64,000 bases of DNA from CANHCC01 sp040381555 (lineage in GTDB: Bacteria; Bacteroidota; Bacteroidia; J057; RFSG01): NCBI GenBank assembly GCA_040381555.1, contig JBEIHC010000001.1:5839-69838 (forward strand), in the 5' to 3' direction. The notes under the pieces are model-generated. The model ran no database searches. It worked only from the letters and a program-made list of their open reading frames with translations, and had not been told where the DNA came from. Position 1 is the first letter of the stretch. Every line of letters begins with the position of its first letter. Below, in pieces: positions 9,505 to 18,375 of the stretch. Both the position numbers and the translations under genes were made by a program.

Positions 9505-9682
9505 ATTCTGTACTTATGAATAGGTAAAGATACTTCTCGGCTTGCTGCAAGCCAATTCAAAAAAAATAAAAATTCATAATATTCTATTTATGAGATAGTT
9601 AACTTCTATTTTTCATAAAATCAGAAAAATAATCAGAACTTCATGCAACCATTTACCCCCAAACCCTCATTAGGTTTATAGA

Positions 9683-10252
9683 ATGCAAACGCTCACTTTA
9701 TCCCCTGAAACTCAAACCCTGCAAAAATTAGCAGCGGCTTGTGCCCGTCAGGACCGGGCGTCTCAAAAAGCTTTATATGAATTTTTTAAAAATCAATTGT
9801 TCCGCGTGTGTCTGAGATATGCTGCCAATACACAGGAAGCCGAAGATTTTCTGCAGGAAGGATTTATTAAAGTGTTTAAGTCTATTCATACCTGGCAGCC
9901 CAGCGGTAACCTATTAGCTTGGATGAAGACGATTATGATTCACACTGCCTTAGAGCATCAGCGAAAATTATCCGCAAAAGTGGGCAAGGTAGAGATCTCT
10001 CAGGCAGAAAATCTTCAAGGAACAGAGGAAATACTCAGCCAAATGAGTGGAGAAGAACTGATGGAAATTATTCAGGGATTACCTGATGGATTTCGTACCG
10101 TTTTTAATCTGTATGCAGTTGAAGGGTATTCTCATGCAGAAATTGCCAGCCTCTTAAATATCTCCGAAGGAACTTCAAAGTCTCAATATTCTCGGGCAAA
10201 AAGCATTCTGAGAGATAAATGTTCACAATTGATGGAGGGTACTTTGTCATGA
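9683..10252 (+). CDS. ECF-type RNA polymerase sigma factor
   Basis: This 189-residue sigma factor has region 2 with EAEDFLQEGFIKVFKSIHTWQPSGNLLAWMKTI (about residues 50-90). Region 4 is seen in the helix-turn-helix GYSHAEIASLLNISEGTSKSQYSRAKSIL (about 150-180). No C-terminal extension is present. Its stop overlaps the ATG of the next gene (ATGA at 10249-10252), so the following membrane protein is the likely regulatory partner. The downstream genes encode envelope proteins, which suggests envelope stress or surface remodelling as the regulated function; that is inference. Confidence 0.93.
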   Translation: MQTLTLSPETQTLQKLAAACARQDRASQKALYEFFKNQLFRVCLRYAANTQEAEDFLQEGFIKVFKSIHTWQPSGNLLAWMKTIMIHTALEHQRKLSAKVGKVEISQAENLQGTEEILSQMSGEELMEIIQGLPDGFRTVFNLYAVEGYSHAEIASLLNISEGTSKSQYSRAKSILRDKCSQLMEGTLS

Positions 10253-11118
10253 GTCAGAGATTTGAAGATATCCTTCGTCAGAAATTAGACGCGACAGAAT
10301 CTCAGCCCCGACAAGATTTATGGGACTCTATTGAGCACGATTTATCCGAAGAAATCTTTCGTTCCCAAATTTGCGAAAAGTTAGATAATGCTCAGAGTAA
10401 GGATCCTTCCTTTCAGGTTTGGCAGAATATTGATGCTCAGCTTCACCCAGTAAGTAGTTTCCGTTTTATGCCTTATACCATTTGGTGGGCAGCCGCTGGT
10501 TTGATTCTGATTGCTGGATTTTGGTTCTTCCTTCAAAAAACAAATTCTCCTAGCCCTGAAAATTCAACCTGGTCAATAGCTGAATTGCCCAAGGATACAA
10601 TTTCATCCAATGAAATTCAACAATTATCCAAATCAGAAACCCCAGGATTAACAGAATTGGCAGAGATAAAAATTGAAAACAAGTCTGAATTCCTCACTGT
10701 TCAAAATTCTTCTGAGCCAGGCAGTGAAGAGTTAAGTCCGGTGCGCATTTCTGTAGAGTTAGTACAAACTCCTCCCGATCAGTTTGCTCACACGAAGGTT
10801 GATTCTACCCCAAATAGCTCAGTACTCGAAGAGTTGCAGTATGCCAATGTTCCAGACTCTGGCATCAGTCCTTTCAATATTCCTGTCATTATACCGGAAA
10901 AATCTCCAGCTTTAGCCATGGAGCTTAGTACTCAAAAAGAAAGACCTGGATCAGAAACAGCCCTCAACTATTTTTTTACAAAAATATTAGGTCTGCCCAA
11001 TGCCAATGTTGCCATCGAGCAAATGGCCAAAGGCGAAAAAAATGTTTGGAAAGTACAATTTAATAGTCGCTTATTAAGCTTCTCCGGAAATCTGCCCTCC
11101 GGTAAAAGAGCAGAATAA
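10249..11118 (+). CDS. Single-pass membrane protein, probable anti-sigma partner of the ECF sigma factor
   Basis: Starting at the ATG that overlaps the sigma stop codon gives 289 residues; the ORF reaches 30 bp further into the sigma gene. The N-terminal 70 residues are acidic and cytoplasm-like, with two related segments (KLDATESQPRQDLWDSIEHDL and KLDNAQSKDPSFQVWQNIDAQL). One transmembrane helix follows (YTIWWAAAGLILIAGFWFFL), then a Ser/Glu/Pro-rich extracytoplasmic region. No zinc-binding HxxxCxxC motif is visible, so the anti-sigma role rests on position, overlap and topology only. Confidence 0.7.
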   Translation: MSQRFEDILRQKLDATESQPRQDLWDSIEHDLSEEIFRSQICEKLDNAQSKDPSFQVWQNIDAQLHPVSSFRFMPYTIWWAAAGLILIAGFWFFLQKTNSPSPENSTWSIAELPKDTISSNEIQQLSKSETPGLTELAEIKIENKSEFLTVQNSSEPGSEELSPVRISVELVQTPPDQFAHTKVDSTPNSSVLEELQYANVPDSGISPFNIPVIIPEKSPALAMELSTQKERPGSETALNYFFTKILGLPNANVAIEQMAKGEKNVWKVQFNSRLLSFSGNLPSGKRAE

Positions 11119-11149
11119 AATCATGTTCCTAAACCCTTAATTAAAATAT

Positions 11150-12472
11150 ATGAAAACCCTTTTGAAACTTGCCTTTATCAGCATTTCCGCTCTAATCTTT
11201 TCTTTTCAACTGGTGAATGCCCAGGAGAAAAATTATGAAGAAAGACTTCGTCAGTACGATCAAAAACTCAAGGAATATCAACTGGAGTTGAAGAAAATGG
11301 AAGAGAAATTGGATACTCTTTCGACTGAAATGATGCGTAAGGAAGTAATCGTTGAAAAGCAAAGTTCCGGCGATTCGACCCAAACCAGAAAGACCATTAT
11401 ACTCGAGGATAACACCCCTGGCAAAAAAATCAAGGTAGAGATTTATGATTCTCAGGAAATAACTAAAGAGCAGGAGCAGGAATTATTGGAAAACCTTCAG
11501 TCTCTGCGTGGTTTGGAAAGGTTGGGAAGCCTGAGCACGCTGTTTCAGGGTTCTGAAAAAAAAGCCTTAAGTGAACCTGAAAATGCTACCAAGCTAGAGA
11601 AAATCGAAGTGAAATTGAAAAAATTTGAAGACTTCATGACAGAAGATTTGAATAGACTCACCGATAAATTGGCTGAAATAGAAATGGATAATATTCAGCT
11701 CAATAACGAAAGCAATGGAGACACTACCGTAATTCGCCTGGGTACTTCTAAAATTGTCATTATTGAGGATGAAAATGAAAAGAATAATTCTATTCAATGG
11801 AAAAAGGATAAATCTGAATTAGAAGAAGATCAAGATGAACCCAAAGAAAATGATGTTTTGGAATTCTCTGCACTGGGATTAAGTTTGGGTTTAAATTCTT
11901 TCCTATATAAAGGCAATACAAATCTCCCATTGAAATATAATAACCTAGAGTTAGAAGCCCTTCGTTCTTGGAATGTAAATTTGAAATTAGTGGAAGCCAA
12001 AATTAGCCTCATTAATAACCAAGTAAATTTACTAACAGGAATTAGCCTAGATTGGAATAATTATCGTTTCCGGAATGATATCAATTTGTCTCCGAGAACA
12101 GATACTTTATATATAACCCGGGATACCATAGATTTTAAAAAGAATAAATTAATGACTCAAAATCTGATGGGTCATCTGATGCTTCAGTTTGAATCTAAAC
12201 CAGGTAAAAAAGGCAGAACCTTTGATATTGGCGCAGGAGGATTTGCAGGATATATGCTGAATGCCCGCACCAAACAAGTAAGTGATGCCCGTGGAAAGAA
12301 TAAATTTGAAGATGACTTTCAACTGAATAGTTTCCGTTATGGACTATGCGGAAGAATAGGATATGGGGCTTTTGACTTGTATGTTAACTATACTTTAAAT
12401 GATATTTTTCGACCCAATTTAGGTCCTGCAGTTCAGAATTTATCTTTTGGATTGAACTTCACAGGCCTTTAA
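11150..12472 (+). CDS. Envelope protein with N-terminal coiled coil and C-terminal beta-barrel-like domain
   Basis: This 440-residue protein has a signal peptide (MKTLLKLAFISISALIFSF, ending near VNAQ). A long charged coiled coil covers about residues 27-60, with a second one near 140-185. The C-terminal 200 residues, from LEFSALGLSLGLNSFLYKG on, alternate polar and hydrophobic positions and finish QNLSFGLNFTGL, as in PorT-like outer-membrane barrels. It lies 31 bp after the sigma partner and is probably in the same transcript. A periplasm-spanning outer-membrane protein is the simplest reading; function is unknown. Confidence 0.7.
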   Translation: MKTLLKLAFISISALIFSFQLVNAQEKNYEERLRQYDQKLKEYQLELKKMEEKLDTLSTEMMRKEVIVEKQSSGDSTQTRKTIILEDNTPGKKIKVEIYDSQEITKEQEQELLENLQSLRGLERLGSLSTLFQGSEKKALSEPENATKLEKIEVKLKKFEDFMTEDLNRLTDKLAEIEMDNIQLNNESNGDTTVIRLGTSKIVIIEDENEKNNSIQWKKDKSELEEDQDEPKENDVLEFSALGLSLGLNSFLYKGNTNLPLKYNNLELEALRSWNVNLKLVEAKISLINNQVNLLTGISLDWNNYRFRNDINLSPRTDTLYITRDTIDFKKNKLMTQNLMGHLMLQFESKPGKKGRTFDIGAGGFAGYMLNARTKQVSDARGKNKFEDDFQLNSFRYGLCGRIGYGAFDLYVNYTLNDIFRPNLGPAVQNLSFGLNFTGL

Positions 12473-12509
12473 TTCCACTTAAAACCTGACTCAACCATTT
12501 ATCCAAAAA

Positions 12510-12543
12510 TTGTTTCGGTTCTTTTTAATACACCCCAACTTTG
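12510..12543 (+). promoter_or_regulatory. Promoter-like -33/-7 pair before the GIN-domain gene
   Basis: TTG at 12510-12512 is followed 23 nt later by CAACTTTG (12536-12543), close to the Bacteroidota -7 consensus TAnnTTTG. This would start transcription about 15 nt upstream of the TTG start codon at 12566. Confidence 0.4.
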
Positions 12544-12565
12544 TGCCAATTAAAACACACTTGTT

Positions 12566-13273
12566 TTGAAAAACTTACTGGTATTAATTATCTTTTCTTG
12601 CATGAGTTTTCTGGGCCTCACTTATGCGTCTACTCCTGCCTCCCCCCAAAAACAAATCGGGAAAGAACTTCCTGCTTTTCACAGCATCCACCTTATCGGG
12701 GATGTGAAAGTGTACTTGCATCCTTCTGCTACTCATTCATATAAGGCAGAATTACCCGCTTCCTTGGAAGAGTATTTTACGATGAGCGTGGAAAATGGGG
12801 TACTTCAAATTCGATTGACTAAATCCATTTCCAGATTTGACATGCCCAAAGTGGAATTATATTTTTCTGAAGTCAATAAAATTCAGGCTGAGGGTGGGTA
12901 TTATCTTAAAATGGATGAGATCTATACAGGTAGTAATTTAGAATTAGTTCTTACCGGATCTGGATTAACTAATTTAATGCTAGATGTTCAAGAATTAAAG
13001 GCGCAAATTTCCGGGCAAGCGGTTGCTTCCGTTAAAGGAAAATCCTTGGACGCAAAAATTTATGGAAGCCAAGAATCTTACTGGGCTGCCTCAGCCTTGA
13101 ATACCTCCACTCTGTTGGTTTCCGTTGAAGGCATGGCAAAAGCAGAAGTACATGCTCAAAAGGATATAACTGCCATTGCCGATAATTCCGGTCAAATACA
13201 TTGTTCAGGTGAAGCCGAAATTCGTTCGTATATTCACGGTCTGGGACGCATTACCAAAGTTCCCTCACTGTAA
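12566..13273 (+). CDS. GIN-domain (DUF2807) secreted protein
   Basis: This 235-residue protein has a short signal peptide and a GIN-type putative autotransporter-adhesin head domain. It begins FHSIHLIGDVKVYLHPS and has the family pattern of repeated short strands (LELVLTGSGLTNLMLDVQEL, LKAQISGQAVASVKGKSL, AEVHAQKDITAIADNSGQI). The best start appears to be the TTG at 12566 (MKNLLVLIIFSCMSFLGLTYAS), because the first in-frame ATG at 12602 would cut the signal peptide. GIN proteins sit in the periplasm or on the surface of Bacteroidota, with unknown role. It ends 2 bp before the DUF5686 gene, implying co-expression. Confidence 0.85.
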   Translation: MKNLLVLIIFSCMSFLGLTYASTPASPQKQIGKELPAFHSIHLIGDVKVYLHPSATHSYKAELPASLEEYFTMSVENGVLQIRLTKSISRFDMPKVELYFSEVNKIQAEGGYYLKMDEIYTGSNLELVLTGSGLTNLMLDVQELKAQISGQAVASVKGKSLDAKIYGSQESYWAASALNTSTLLVSVEGMAKAEVHAQKDITAIADNSGQIHCSGEAEIRSYIHGLGRITKVPSL

Positions 13274-13275
13274 CC

Positions 13276-15732
13276 ATGCCCCTGCACTCTAGAGTCAATT
13301 ATTTCCTGAAAAGCCTGTTCCTTCTGGTACAGGCTTTTCCTGTTTTTGTTTATGCTCAATCTTGTATTATTCAGGGAAGGGTTCAATCTGAAAGTGGGGA
13401 GCCCCTGCCTTTTGCCAGCATACGGGTACAGGGTCAAAATAAAGGGACACTGGCTGATGCGGAAGGGAATTTTCGGCTGGATACAGAACCAGGAAAGTTA
13501 GAACTGGAATTTCGTTTTGTTGGCTATCAAGCCCTTGTACAATCTGCCTCTTGTCCGGCAAAAACTCAGTTGACCATACAATTAAAAGAACAGGAATATT
13601 CCCTAGAAGAAACCTTTGTAACTTCAGATGGAAGGGACCCAGCCTATGGCATCATTCGAAAAGCCATTGATCGTCGGAAATATCATTTATCCCGCCCTAA
13701 GGCTTATTCTTGTGAAGTGTATATAAAAGGACTTCAACGATTAAATGCTTTTCCCGAAAGAATTCTAGGCATGAAAGTAAGCCTCGATAGCTCGGACTTA
13801 GGAATTGTTTATTTATCTGAATCCGTTTCTCAGTTAAATCTGCGTAAACCCAAGGATATTCGCGAAATAATGATTTCGTCTAAAGTGAGTGGAAGAAATA
13901 ATGCATTTAGCTATAATCAAGCTAGTGATATTTTAATTGATTATTATGAATCTATGATAAATGTATTTGAATTATCTGAACGGGGATTTATTTCTCCTAT
14001 TTCGCCCTCCTCTTTTTTATATTATCAATTTAAGTTATTGGGGAAATTCACTGAAAATTCCGAAACAGTTTATCGTATTCAGGTAATTCCCAAGCGTAAT
14101 TCGGATCCGGTTTTTTCGGGTGAAATATTTATTGCAGCGCCTTCCTATCGCATTCACTCCACTCAATTGTTTTTGACAAAGGAATCTGGGGTTGAATTCG
14201 TAGATACGCTGCGGATAGAACAATTATTTGTACCCATTCAGGACTCTTTATGGATGCCTGCTTCCCAGCGATTGGAATTTGCTTTTTCTGCCATGGGCTT
14301 TAGAGGGAATGGACATTTTGTAACCAATTTTATGAATTATGGAATTGATCCAGAATTCCCTAAAGGATTTTTTTCAAAAGAAATTCTCAAAGTAGAGGAG
14401 GGGGCCAACAAGCGCAGTCAGGCATACTGGGATTCTATTCGCCCTACGCCCTTAACTCAGGAAGAGATCGAGGACTATTTTAAGAAAGACAGTATCGCCA
14501 CTTTAAAAGAACAACCCGAATATCTGGATTCACTGGATCGAGCCAGAAACAAATTCGATCCATTTAGCTATTTGGTTTCCGGTCATTCGTGGAGTCGGCG
14601 TAAAAAGAAATTGAATTATTCAATTTCGCCGCTATTGGAAGGGGTTCAATACAATACAGTAGAAGGATTGGTACTGTTTAATAGTTTTACGGCATTTAAA
14701 AATCTCGAGAATGGAAAATCGCTTAATTCTACAGTAGATATACGGTATGGTTTTTCTTCGGGTAAACCTTTCTTTAGTGAATCATTATCTTGGCGTGCAC
14801 ATGGTCCTACAATGACTGTTTTTACATTGGTTGGTGGGCGATGGATACAACAATTTGATGGTAGTAATCCAGTACCCTCTTTACCCAATACACTTTATAC
14901 GCTTCTGGATGAAACCAATCATCTCAAACTCTTCGAAAAGCAGTTTGTTCGTTTACAAGCGCAAAGAGAATTGTTCAATGGATTGAGAGTTTGGTTTACA
15001 ACTGAGTATGCCCGAAGATTGGCTCTAGTGAATTCATCAGATTATACCATTCGGGATGTAAAGGATAGGGTTTTCTCCTCCAATAATCCCTTAGATGCTT
15101 TAGGAAACACGATGGCATTTGAACCGCATAATGCCTGGATCATCGAGCTGAATGCAAAAATGGTTTTTGCCAATGAATATTCCAGCCGCCCGGATAGAAA
15201 AATAAATAATGGTTCAAAATGGCCCTTTCTTAATCTGATGCTTAGGGCCGGTATCCCGGTAGCTGGTGCTACTACCCAATTTGTTGAATCTTCTCTTTCT
15301 GTTCAGGATGATTGGAATCTTAAAATGCTCGGTAAAAGCTCCTGGAAAATCAAGGGAGGCTATTTTTTTGATAATACAAATCTGTACTTTATGGATTACA
15401 GGCATTTCGGCGGCAATCTGATGATGCTTCGTATTTCTGGCGATCTGAGTTTTCAGGGATTACCCTATTATGAGTACAGCACCGATAGTCAGTATGCATC
15501 CGGACATTTCGTTCATCATTTCGGAGGTTGGTTTATCAACAAGGTACCCTTGTTACGAAAATTGAAATTAGGAGAATACGCTGGCCTCAATACTCTTTAT
15601 GTCCCAGGAAAACTGCCTTATACTGAGTACATATTCGGCCTAGAGCGTTTGGGTTTAGAAATAGGTGGGGTAGTGTCCTACTCTGGTTCGCGCCTTTCTT
15701 ATGCCGGATTCCGCCTCGGCACCAGTTTTTAA
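13276..15732 (+). CDS. DUF5686 outer-membrane protein with carboxypeptidase-regulatory-like domain
   Basis: This 818-residue protein has a signal peptide ending at VYAQ near residue 28. A carboxypeptidase-D-regulatory-like (CarboxypepD_reg) beta-sandwich covers about residues 30-110 (IQGRVQSESGEPLPFASIRVQGQNKGTLADAEGNF). A DUF5686 region follows, containing DPAYGIIRKAIDRRKYH and a C-terminal half that looks like a beta barrel and ends SYAGFRLGTSF. These proteins resemble SusC/TonB-dependent receptors in having the N-terminal sandwich but lack an evident plug; function is not established. A terminator-like hairpin lies inside its signal-peptide codons (13309-13347). Confidence 0.86.
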   Translation: MPLHSRVNYFLKSLFLLVQAFPVFVYAQSCIIQGRVQSESGEPLPFASIRVQGQNKGTLADAEGNFRLDTEPGKLELEFRFVGYQALVQSASCPAKTQLTIQLKEQEYSLEETFVTSDGRDPAYGIIRKAIDRRKYHLSRPKAYSCEVYIKGLQRLNAFPERILGMKVSLDSSDLGIVYLSESVSQLNLRKPKDIREIMISSKVSGRNNAFSYNQASDILIDYYESMINVFELSERGFISPISPSSFLYYQFKLLGKFTENSETVYRIQVIPKRNSDPVFSGEIFIAAPSYRIHSTQLFLTKESGVEFVDTLRIEQLFVPIQDSLWMPASQRLEFAFSAMGFRGNGHFVTNFMNYGIDPEFPKGFFSKEILKVEEGANKRSQAYWDSIRPTPLTQEEIEDYFKKDSIATLKEQPEYLDSLDRARNKFDPFSYLVSGHSWSRRKKKLNYSISPLLEGVQYNTVEGLVLFNSFTAFKNLENGKSLNSTVDIRYGFSSGKPFFSESLSWRAHGPTMTVFTLVGGRWIQQFDGSNPVPSLPNTLYTLLDETNHLKLFEKQFVRLQAQRELFNGLRVWFTTEYARRLALVNSSDYTIRDVKDRVFSSNNPLDALGNTMAFEPHNAWIIELNAKMVFANEYSSRPDRKINNGSKWPFLNLMLRAGIPVAGATTQFVESSLSVQDDWNLKMLGKSSWKIKGGYFFDNTNLYFMDYRHFGGNLMMLRISGDLSFQGLPYYEYSTDSQYASGHFVHHFGGWFINKVPLLRKLKLGEYAGLNTLYVPGKLPYTEYIFGLERLGLEIGGVVSYSGSRLSYAGFRLGTSF
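13309..13347 (+). promoter_or_regulatory. Terminator-like hairpin inside the start of the DUF5686 gene
   Basis: AAAAGCCTGT (13309-13318) pairs perfectly with ACAGGCTTTT (13329-13338) around a 10-nt loop and is followed by CCTGTTTTTG. It sits 36 nt after the stop of the GIN-domain gene and within the first 25 codons of the DUF5686 gene. It could attenuate read-through, or could be chance in a signal-peptide sequence. Confidence 0.35.
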
Positions 15733-15778
15733 AAGTTTGACGCAAATTCTTGAGTTCACTTTAACCCGGCTTTTCTCG

Positions 15779-15786
15779 TAATTTTG
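15779..15786 (+). promoter_or_regulatory. -7 box TAATTTTG before the GT9 gene
   Basis: TAATTTTG fits TAnnTTTG and ends 6 nt before the ATG at 15793, so the start point would fall at or next to the start codon. No convincing -33 element was seen. Confidence 0.38.
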
Positions 15787-15792
15787 TTTTCC

Positions 15793-16794
15793 ATGAATCG
15801 GCAGGTACTTATTATTCAAACAGCCTTTACTGGGGATGTTATCCTGGCACTTCCGATTGCGCAGCGAATTCGCACGAATTGGCCGGAAGCGAAAATTCAT
15901 TTTCTCGTTCGAAAGGGAAATGAAAATCTACTGGAGCATCATCCTGCTATTGATCAAATCTGGATTTGGGATAAAAATCAGCATAAAATTCGGAACCTCT
16001 TGGGTCTGATGTCTCAATTATCTCAGATTCCTTTTGATCTGGCAGTTAACTGTCAGCGGTTTTTGAGCACGGGCATTTTAATGGCTCGTTTGAATGCTAA
16101 ACAAAAGCGGGGGTTCTCTGAAAATCCTCTTTCATTTTTATATTCCGCTCATTTTCCGCATACTCGTTCTACAAAGGGAAGTGACACACTTATACATGAG
16201 GTGGACCGGAATCTGAATCTGTTGAGGGATATTTTTCCGACCACTCGTGAAGCACCTAAAATTTTCCCAACTCAGGAGGAGGTATTTCGGGTACAACAGT
16301 TGCTTCCTCCCGGGAAATGGATTGTGCTTGCTCCGGCTTCTGTTTGGTTTACGAAGCAATGGCCAATAGAAAAATGGAAAGCCTTGGTGGGGCTTTTTCC
16401 AGAAGACTGGATTCCGGTTGTGGTTGGGGGCCCTAAGGATGCCGATTTGGGTGATTTATTACTTACCGTAAGCAATAAGGGAGTGAATCTTTGTGGAAAA
16501 CTTAGCCTAAGGGAGAGTGCCGCTCTTATGTCTCTTGCCCATCGGGTTGTCTGCAACGATAGCGCCCCCCTGCATTTGGCATCTGCTGTTTCTGCTCCGG
16601 TAACCGGAATTTTTTGTTCAACGGTGCCAGAATTTGGATTTTTCCCACTCTCCCCAAATGCAGTGGTTATTCAAGAAACAAGCGGTCTTGAATGCCGTCC
16701 CTGCGGATTGCATGGAAAAAAATCTTGCCCTCAAGGACATTTTCGCTGTGCATTGGAAATTCAGCCCGAAAGCGTCTTTCAAACTCTGCTATAA
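15793..16794 (+). CDS. Glycosyltransferase family 9 (heptosyltransferase-like)
   Basis: This 333-residue GT-B enzyme resembles ADP-heptose:LPS heptosyltransferases. The N-terminus VLIIQTAFTGDVILALPIAQRIRTNWPEAKIHFLVRKGNENLLEHHP is typical. The C-terminal nucleotide-sugar site is visible as LAPASVWFTKQWPIEKW (about residues 177-193) and VCNDSAPLHLASAVSAPVTGIFCST (about 252-276). It should add a sugar to the lipid A-core or another surface glycan at the inner face of the cytoplasmic membrane. The ATG at 15793 is preferred to a TTG 9 bp upstream. It stands apart from other LPS genes here. Confidence 0.9.
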   Translation: MNRQVLIIQTAFTGDVILALPIAQRIRTNWPEAKIHFLVRKGNENLLEHHPAIDQIWIWDKNQHKIRNLLGLMSQLSQIPFDLAVNCQRFLSTGILMARLNAKQKRGFSENPLSFLYSAHFPHTRSTKGSDTLIHEVDRNLNLLRDIFPTTREAPKIFPTQEEVFRVQQLLPPGKWIVLAPASVWFTKQWPIEKWKALVGLFPEDWIPVVVGGPKDADLGDLLLTVSNKGVNLCGKLSLRESAALMSLAHRVVCNDSAPLHLASAVSAPVTGIFCSTVPEFGFFPLSPNAVVIQETSGLECRPCGLHGKKSCPQGHFRCALEIQPESVFQTLL

Positions 16795-16894
16795 TTCCCT
16801 GTTAAAGTTTCCCCGGGATTTGGTACTTTTGTCTGAAACTGTGGGAAAGTTATTCCAGAGACAGGTTCTGGTTCGTAATTTTGCCTAATCTCAT

Positions 16895-16902
16895 TATTTT
16901 TG
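16895..16902 (+). promoter_or_regulatory. -7 box TATTTTTG before nuoN
   Basis: TATTTTTG ends 6 nt before the nuoN ATG at 16909; a second match, TAATTTTG, lies at 16876-16883. The spacing matches that at 15779 and would give a near-leaderless message. A promoter here implies nuoN is transcribed separately from the GT9 gene. Confidence 0.38.
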
Positions 16903-16908
16903 CACCCT

Positions 16909-18366
16909 ATGCAATTTAATTTTCAGGATTTAATCCAAACTCTCCCGCTGGTCATGTTATTGGTGACCGGATTGTTGCTCATGATAAGCGACGCTCTTCA
17001 GTTAAGAAGCATCCTTCCCTGGCTCGCCGGATTGGGTCTGCTTTCTTCTCTGGTTTTGGCTCTGCCTCTTAATACTACAGATGCAGGCATGACTCCCGTC
17101 TATAATCAGATGATTTTTACTGGAGGCTTGGCCTCTTTTGTTCATATTTCTTTATGTCTTGGGGCATTGTTTTCCCTGTTCTTTATTCAGGATTTCTTCC
17201 AACGCCACGGAAAGATTGTAGATGAAATCTATGCCCTTCTGGTTTTTGCCGTAATTGGTATGATTATGTTGGCGAATTCTAACGATTTGACCGTAACCTT
17301 TATAGGCCTAGAAACAATGTCCATCTGCCTTTATATTATGGCATCACTTTTTAAAACCAGTTCCAGCAGCAACGAGGCAGGATTGAAATATTTCCTATTG
17401 GGTTCCTTCGCTACCGGTTTCTTGCTTTTTGGAATGTCCATGCTTTATGGTATTACAGGTGTTACCCAATACACGGCAATGGCCAATTCTCAAATGGTGG
17501 ACAACGCTTTGTTCCTGCCAGGTGTATTGTTTATCCTGATTGGTTTCTTGTTTAAGGTTTCTGCTTTCCCTTTTCATAATTGGACTCCGGATGTGTACCA
17601 AGGTACGCCTACCCCCCTAACAGGTTTTATGGCAACCGCTTCCAAGACAGCATCTTTTGTGGCCTTGGGAATGTTCTTACATCATACCATGCCGGTAATG
17701 GAGGGTAAAATTTTCTGGATTCTAATGGGAGCTGCTGTTATTTCTATGGTTTATGGAAATATTGTCGCGGCTCGTCAATCTAATTTGAAAAGAATGCTGG
17801 CCTATTCTTCTATCGCTCACTCTGGTTATGTGTTGTTAGGATTGGCTTCTGGAAAAGAAGGGTTTATTGCCGTTATTTTTTATGCCTTCATTTATACCAT
17901 CATGAATGTGGGTGCTTTCGGACTTATTGGGATGTATGAAAATTCCGATGAAGATGCTGAAGTATCCCGTTGGAATGGCTTGGGCTTACGCAAACCTTGG
18001 TTTGGGGTGGCTATGTCAATCTTCTTGTTTTCTTTGGCAGGTATTCCTCCTTTAGCCGGATTCATGAGTAAGTATCAGGTGTTCTTTGCTGCCGTTCGTT
18101 CCGAGTTTTATGTTGCTGCTGTAATAGGTGTGTTGGCATCTGTAGTGGGAGCCTATTATTATATTCGGGTTATTGTGAATATGTATTTCACAAAAGAGGA
18201 ATCAGATGCACCTGTAGGAGGACTTTCTTGTGCAATGGCTCCGAGTGTTGGGATTGCCATTTTGGCTGGGCTTACCCTGTTGTTGGGTATCTTCCCATCC
18301 CCTGTGTACACTTGGATTGAGTCTTTGTTTAATGGCTCCGGTATGTTGGCCATGGCAGGCTTTTAA
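16909..18366 (+). CDS. nuoN: NADH-quinone oxidoreductase subunit N
   Basis: This 485-residue polytopic membrane protein is a proton-pumping antiporter-like subunit of complex I. About 14 hydrophobic segments are visible. The family signature is HNWTPDVYQGTPTPLTGFMATASKTASFVALG (about residues 222-253), with conserved lysines in transmembrane helices. LAYSSIAHSGYVLLGLASG and LFSLAGIPPLAGFMSKYQVF are also typical. The ATG at 16909 is better than the upstream TTG. No other nuo gene is in the window; neighbours are GT9 and the CCA-adding enzyme, so it appears separated from the usual nuo cluster. Confidence 0.93.
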   Translation: MQFNFQDLIQTLPLVMLLVTGLLLMISDALQLRSILPWLAGLGLLSSLVLALPLNTTDAGMTPVYNQMIFTGGLASFVHISLCLGALFSLFFIQDFFQRHGKIVDEIYALLVFAVIGMIMLANSNDLTVTFIGLETMSICLYIMASLFKTSSSSNEAGLKYFLLGSFATGFLLFGMSMLYGITGVTQYTAMANSQMVDNALFLPGVLFILIGFLFKVSAFPFHNWTPDVYQGTPTPLTGFMATASKTASFVALGMFLHHTMPVMEGKIFWILMGAAVISMVYGNIVAARQSNLKRMLAYSSIAHSGYVLLGLASGKEGFIAVIFYAFIYTIMNVGAFGLIGMYENSDEDAEVSRWNGLGLRKPWFGVAMSIFLFSLAGIPPLAGFMSKYQVFFAAVRSEFYVAAVIGVLASVVGAYYYIRVIVNMYFTKEESDAPVGGLSCAMAPSVGIAILAGLTLLLGIFPSPVYTWIESLFNGSGMLAMAGF

Positions 18367-18375
18367 TTCATTCTA

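Noticed and set aside
9539..9553. Terminator upstream of the sigma factor gene
   Set aside because: GGCTTG/CAAGCC forms a 6-bp stem, but it is followed by A residues on the plus strand and is not placed after a gene end on the minus strand.
12541..12744. Separate small gene overlapping the GIN-domain gene start
   Set aside because: It is a frame shadow; the GIN-domain frame has the signal peptide and family pattern.
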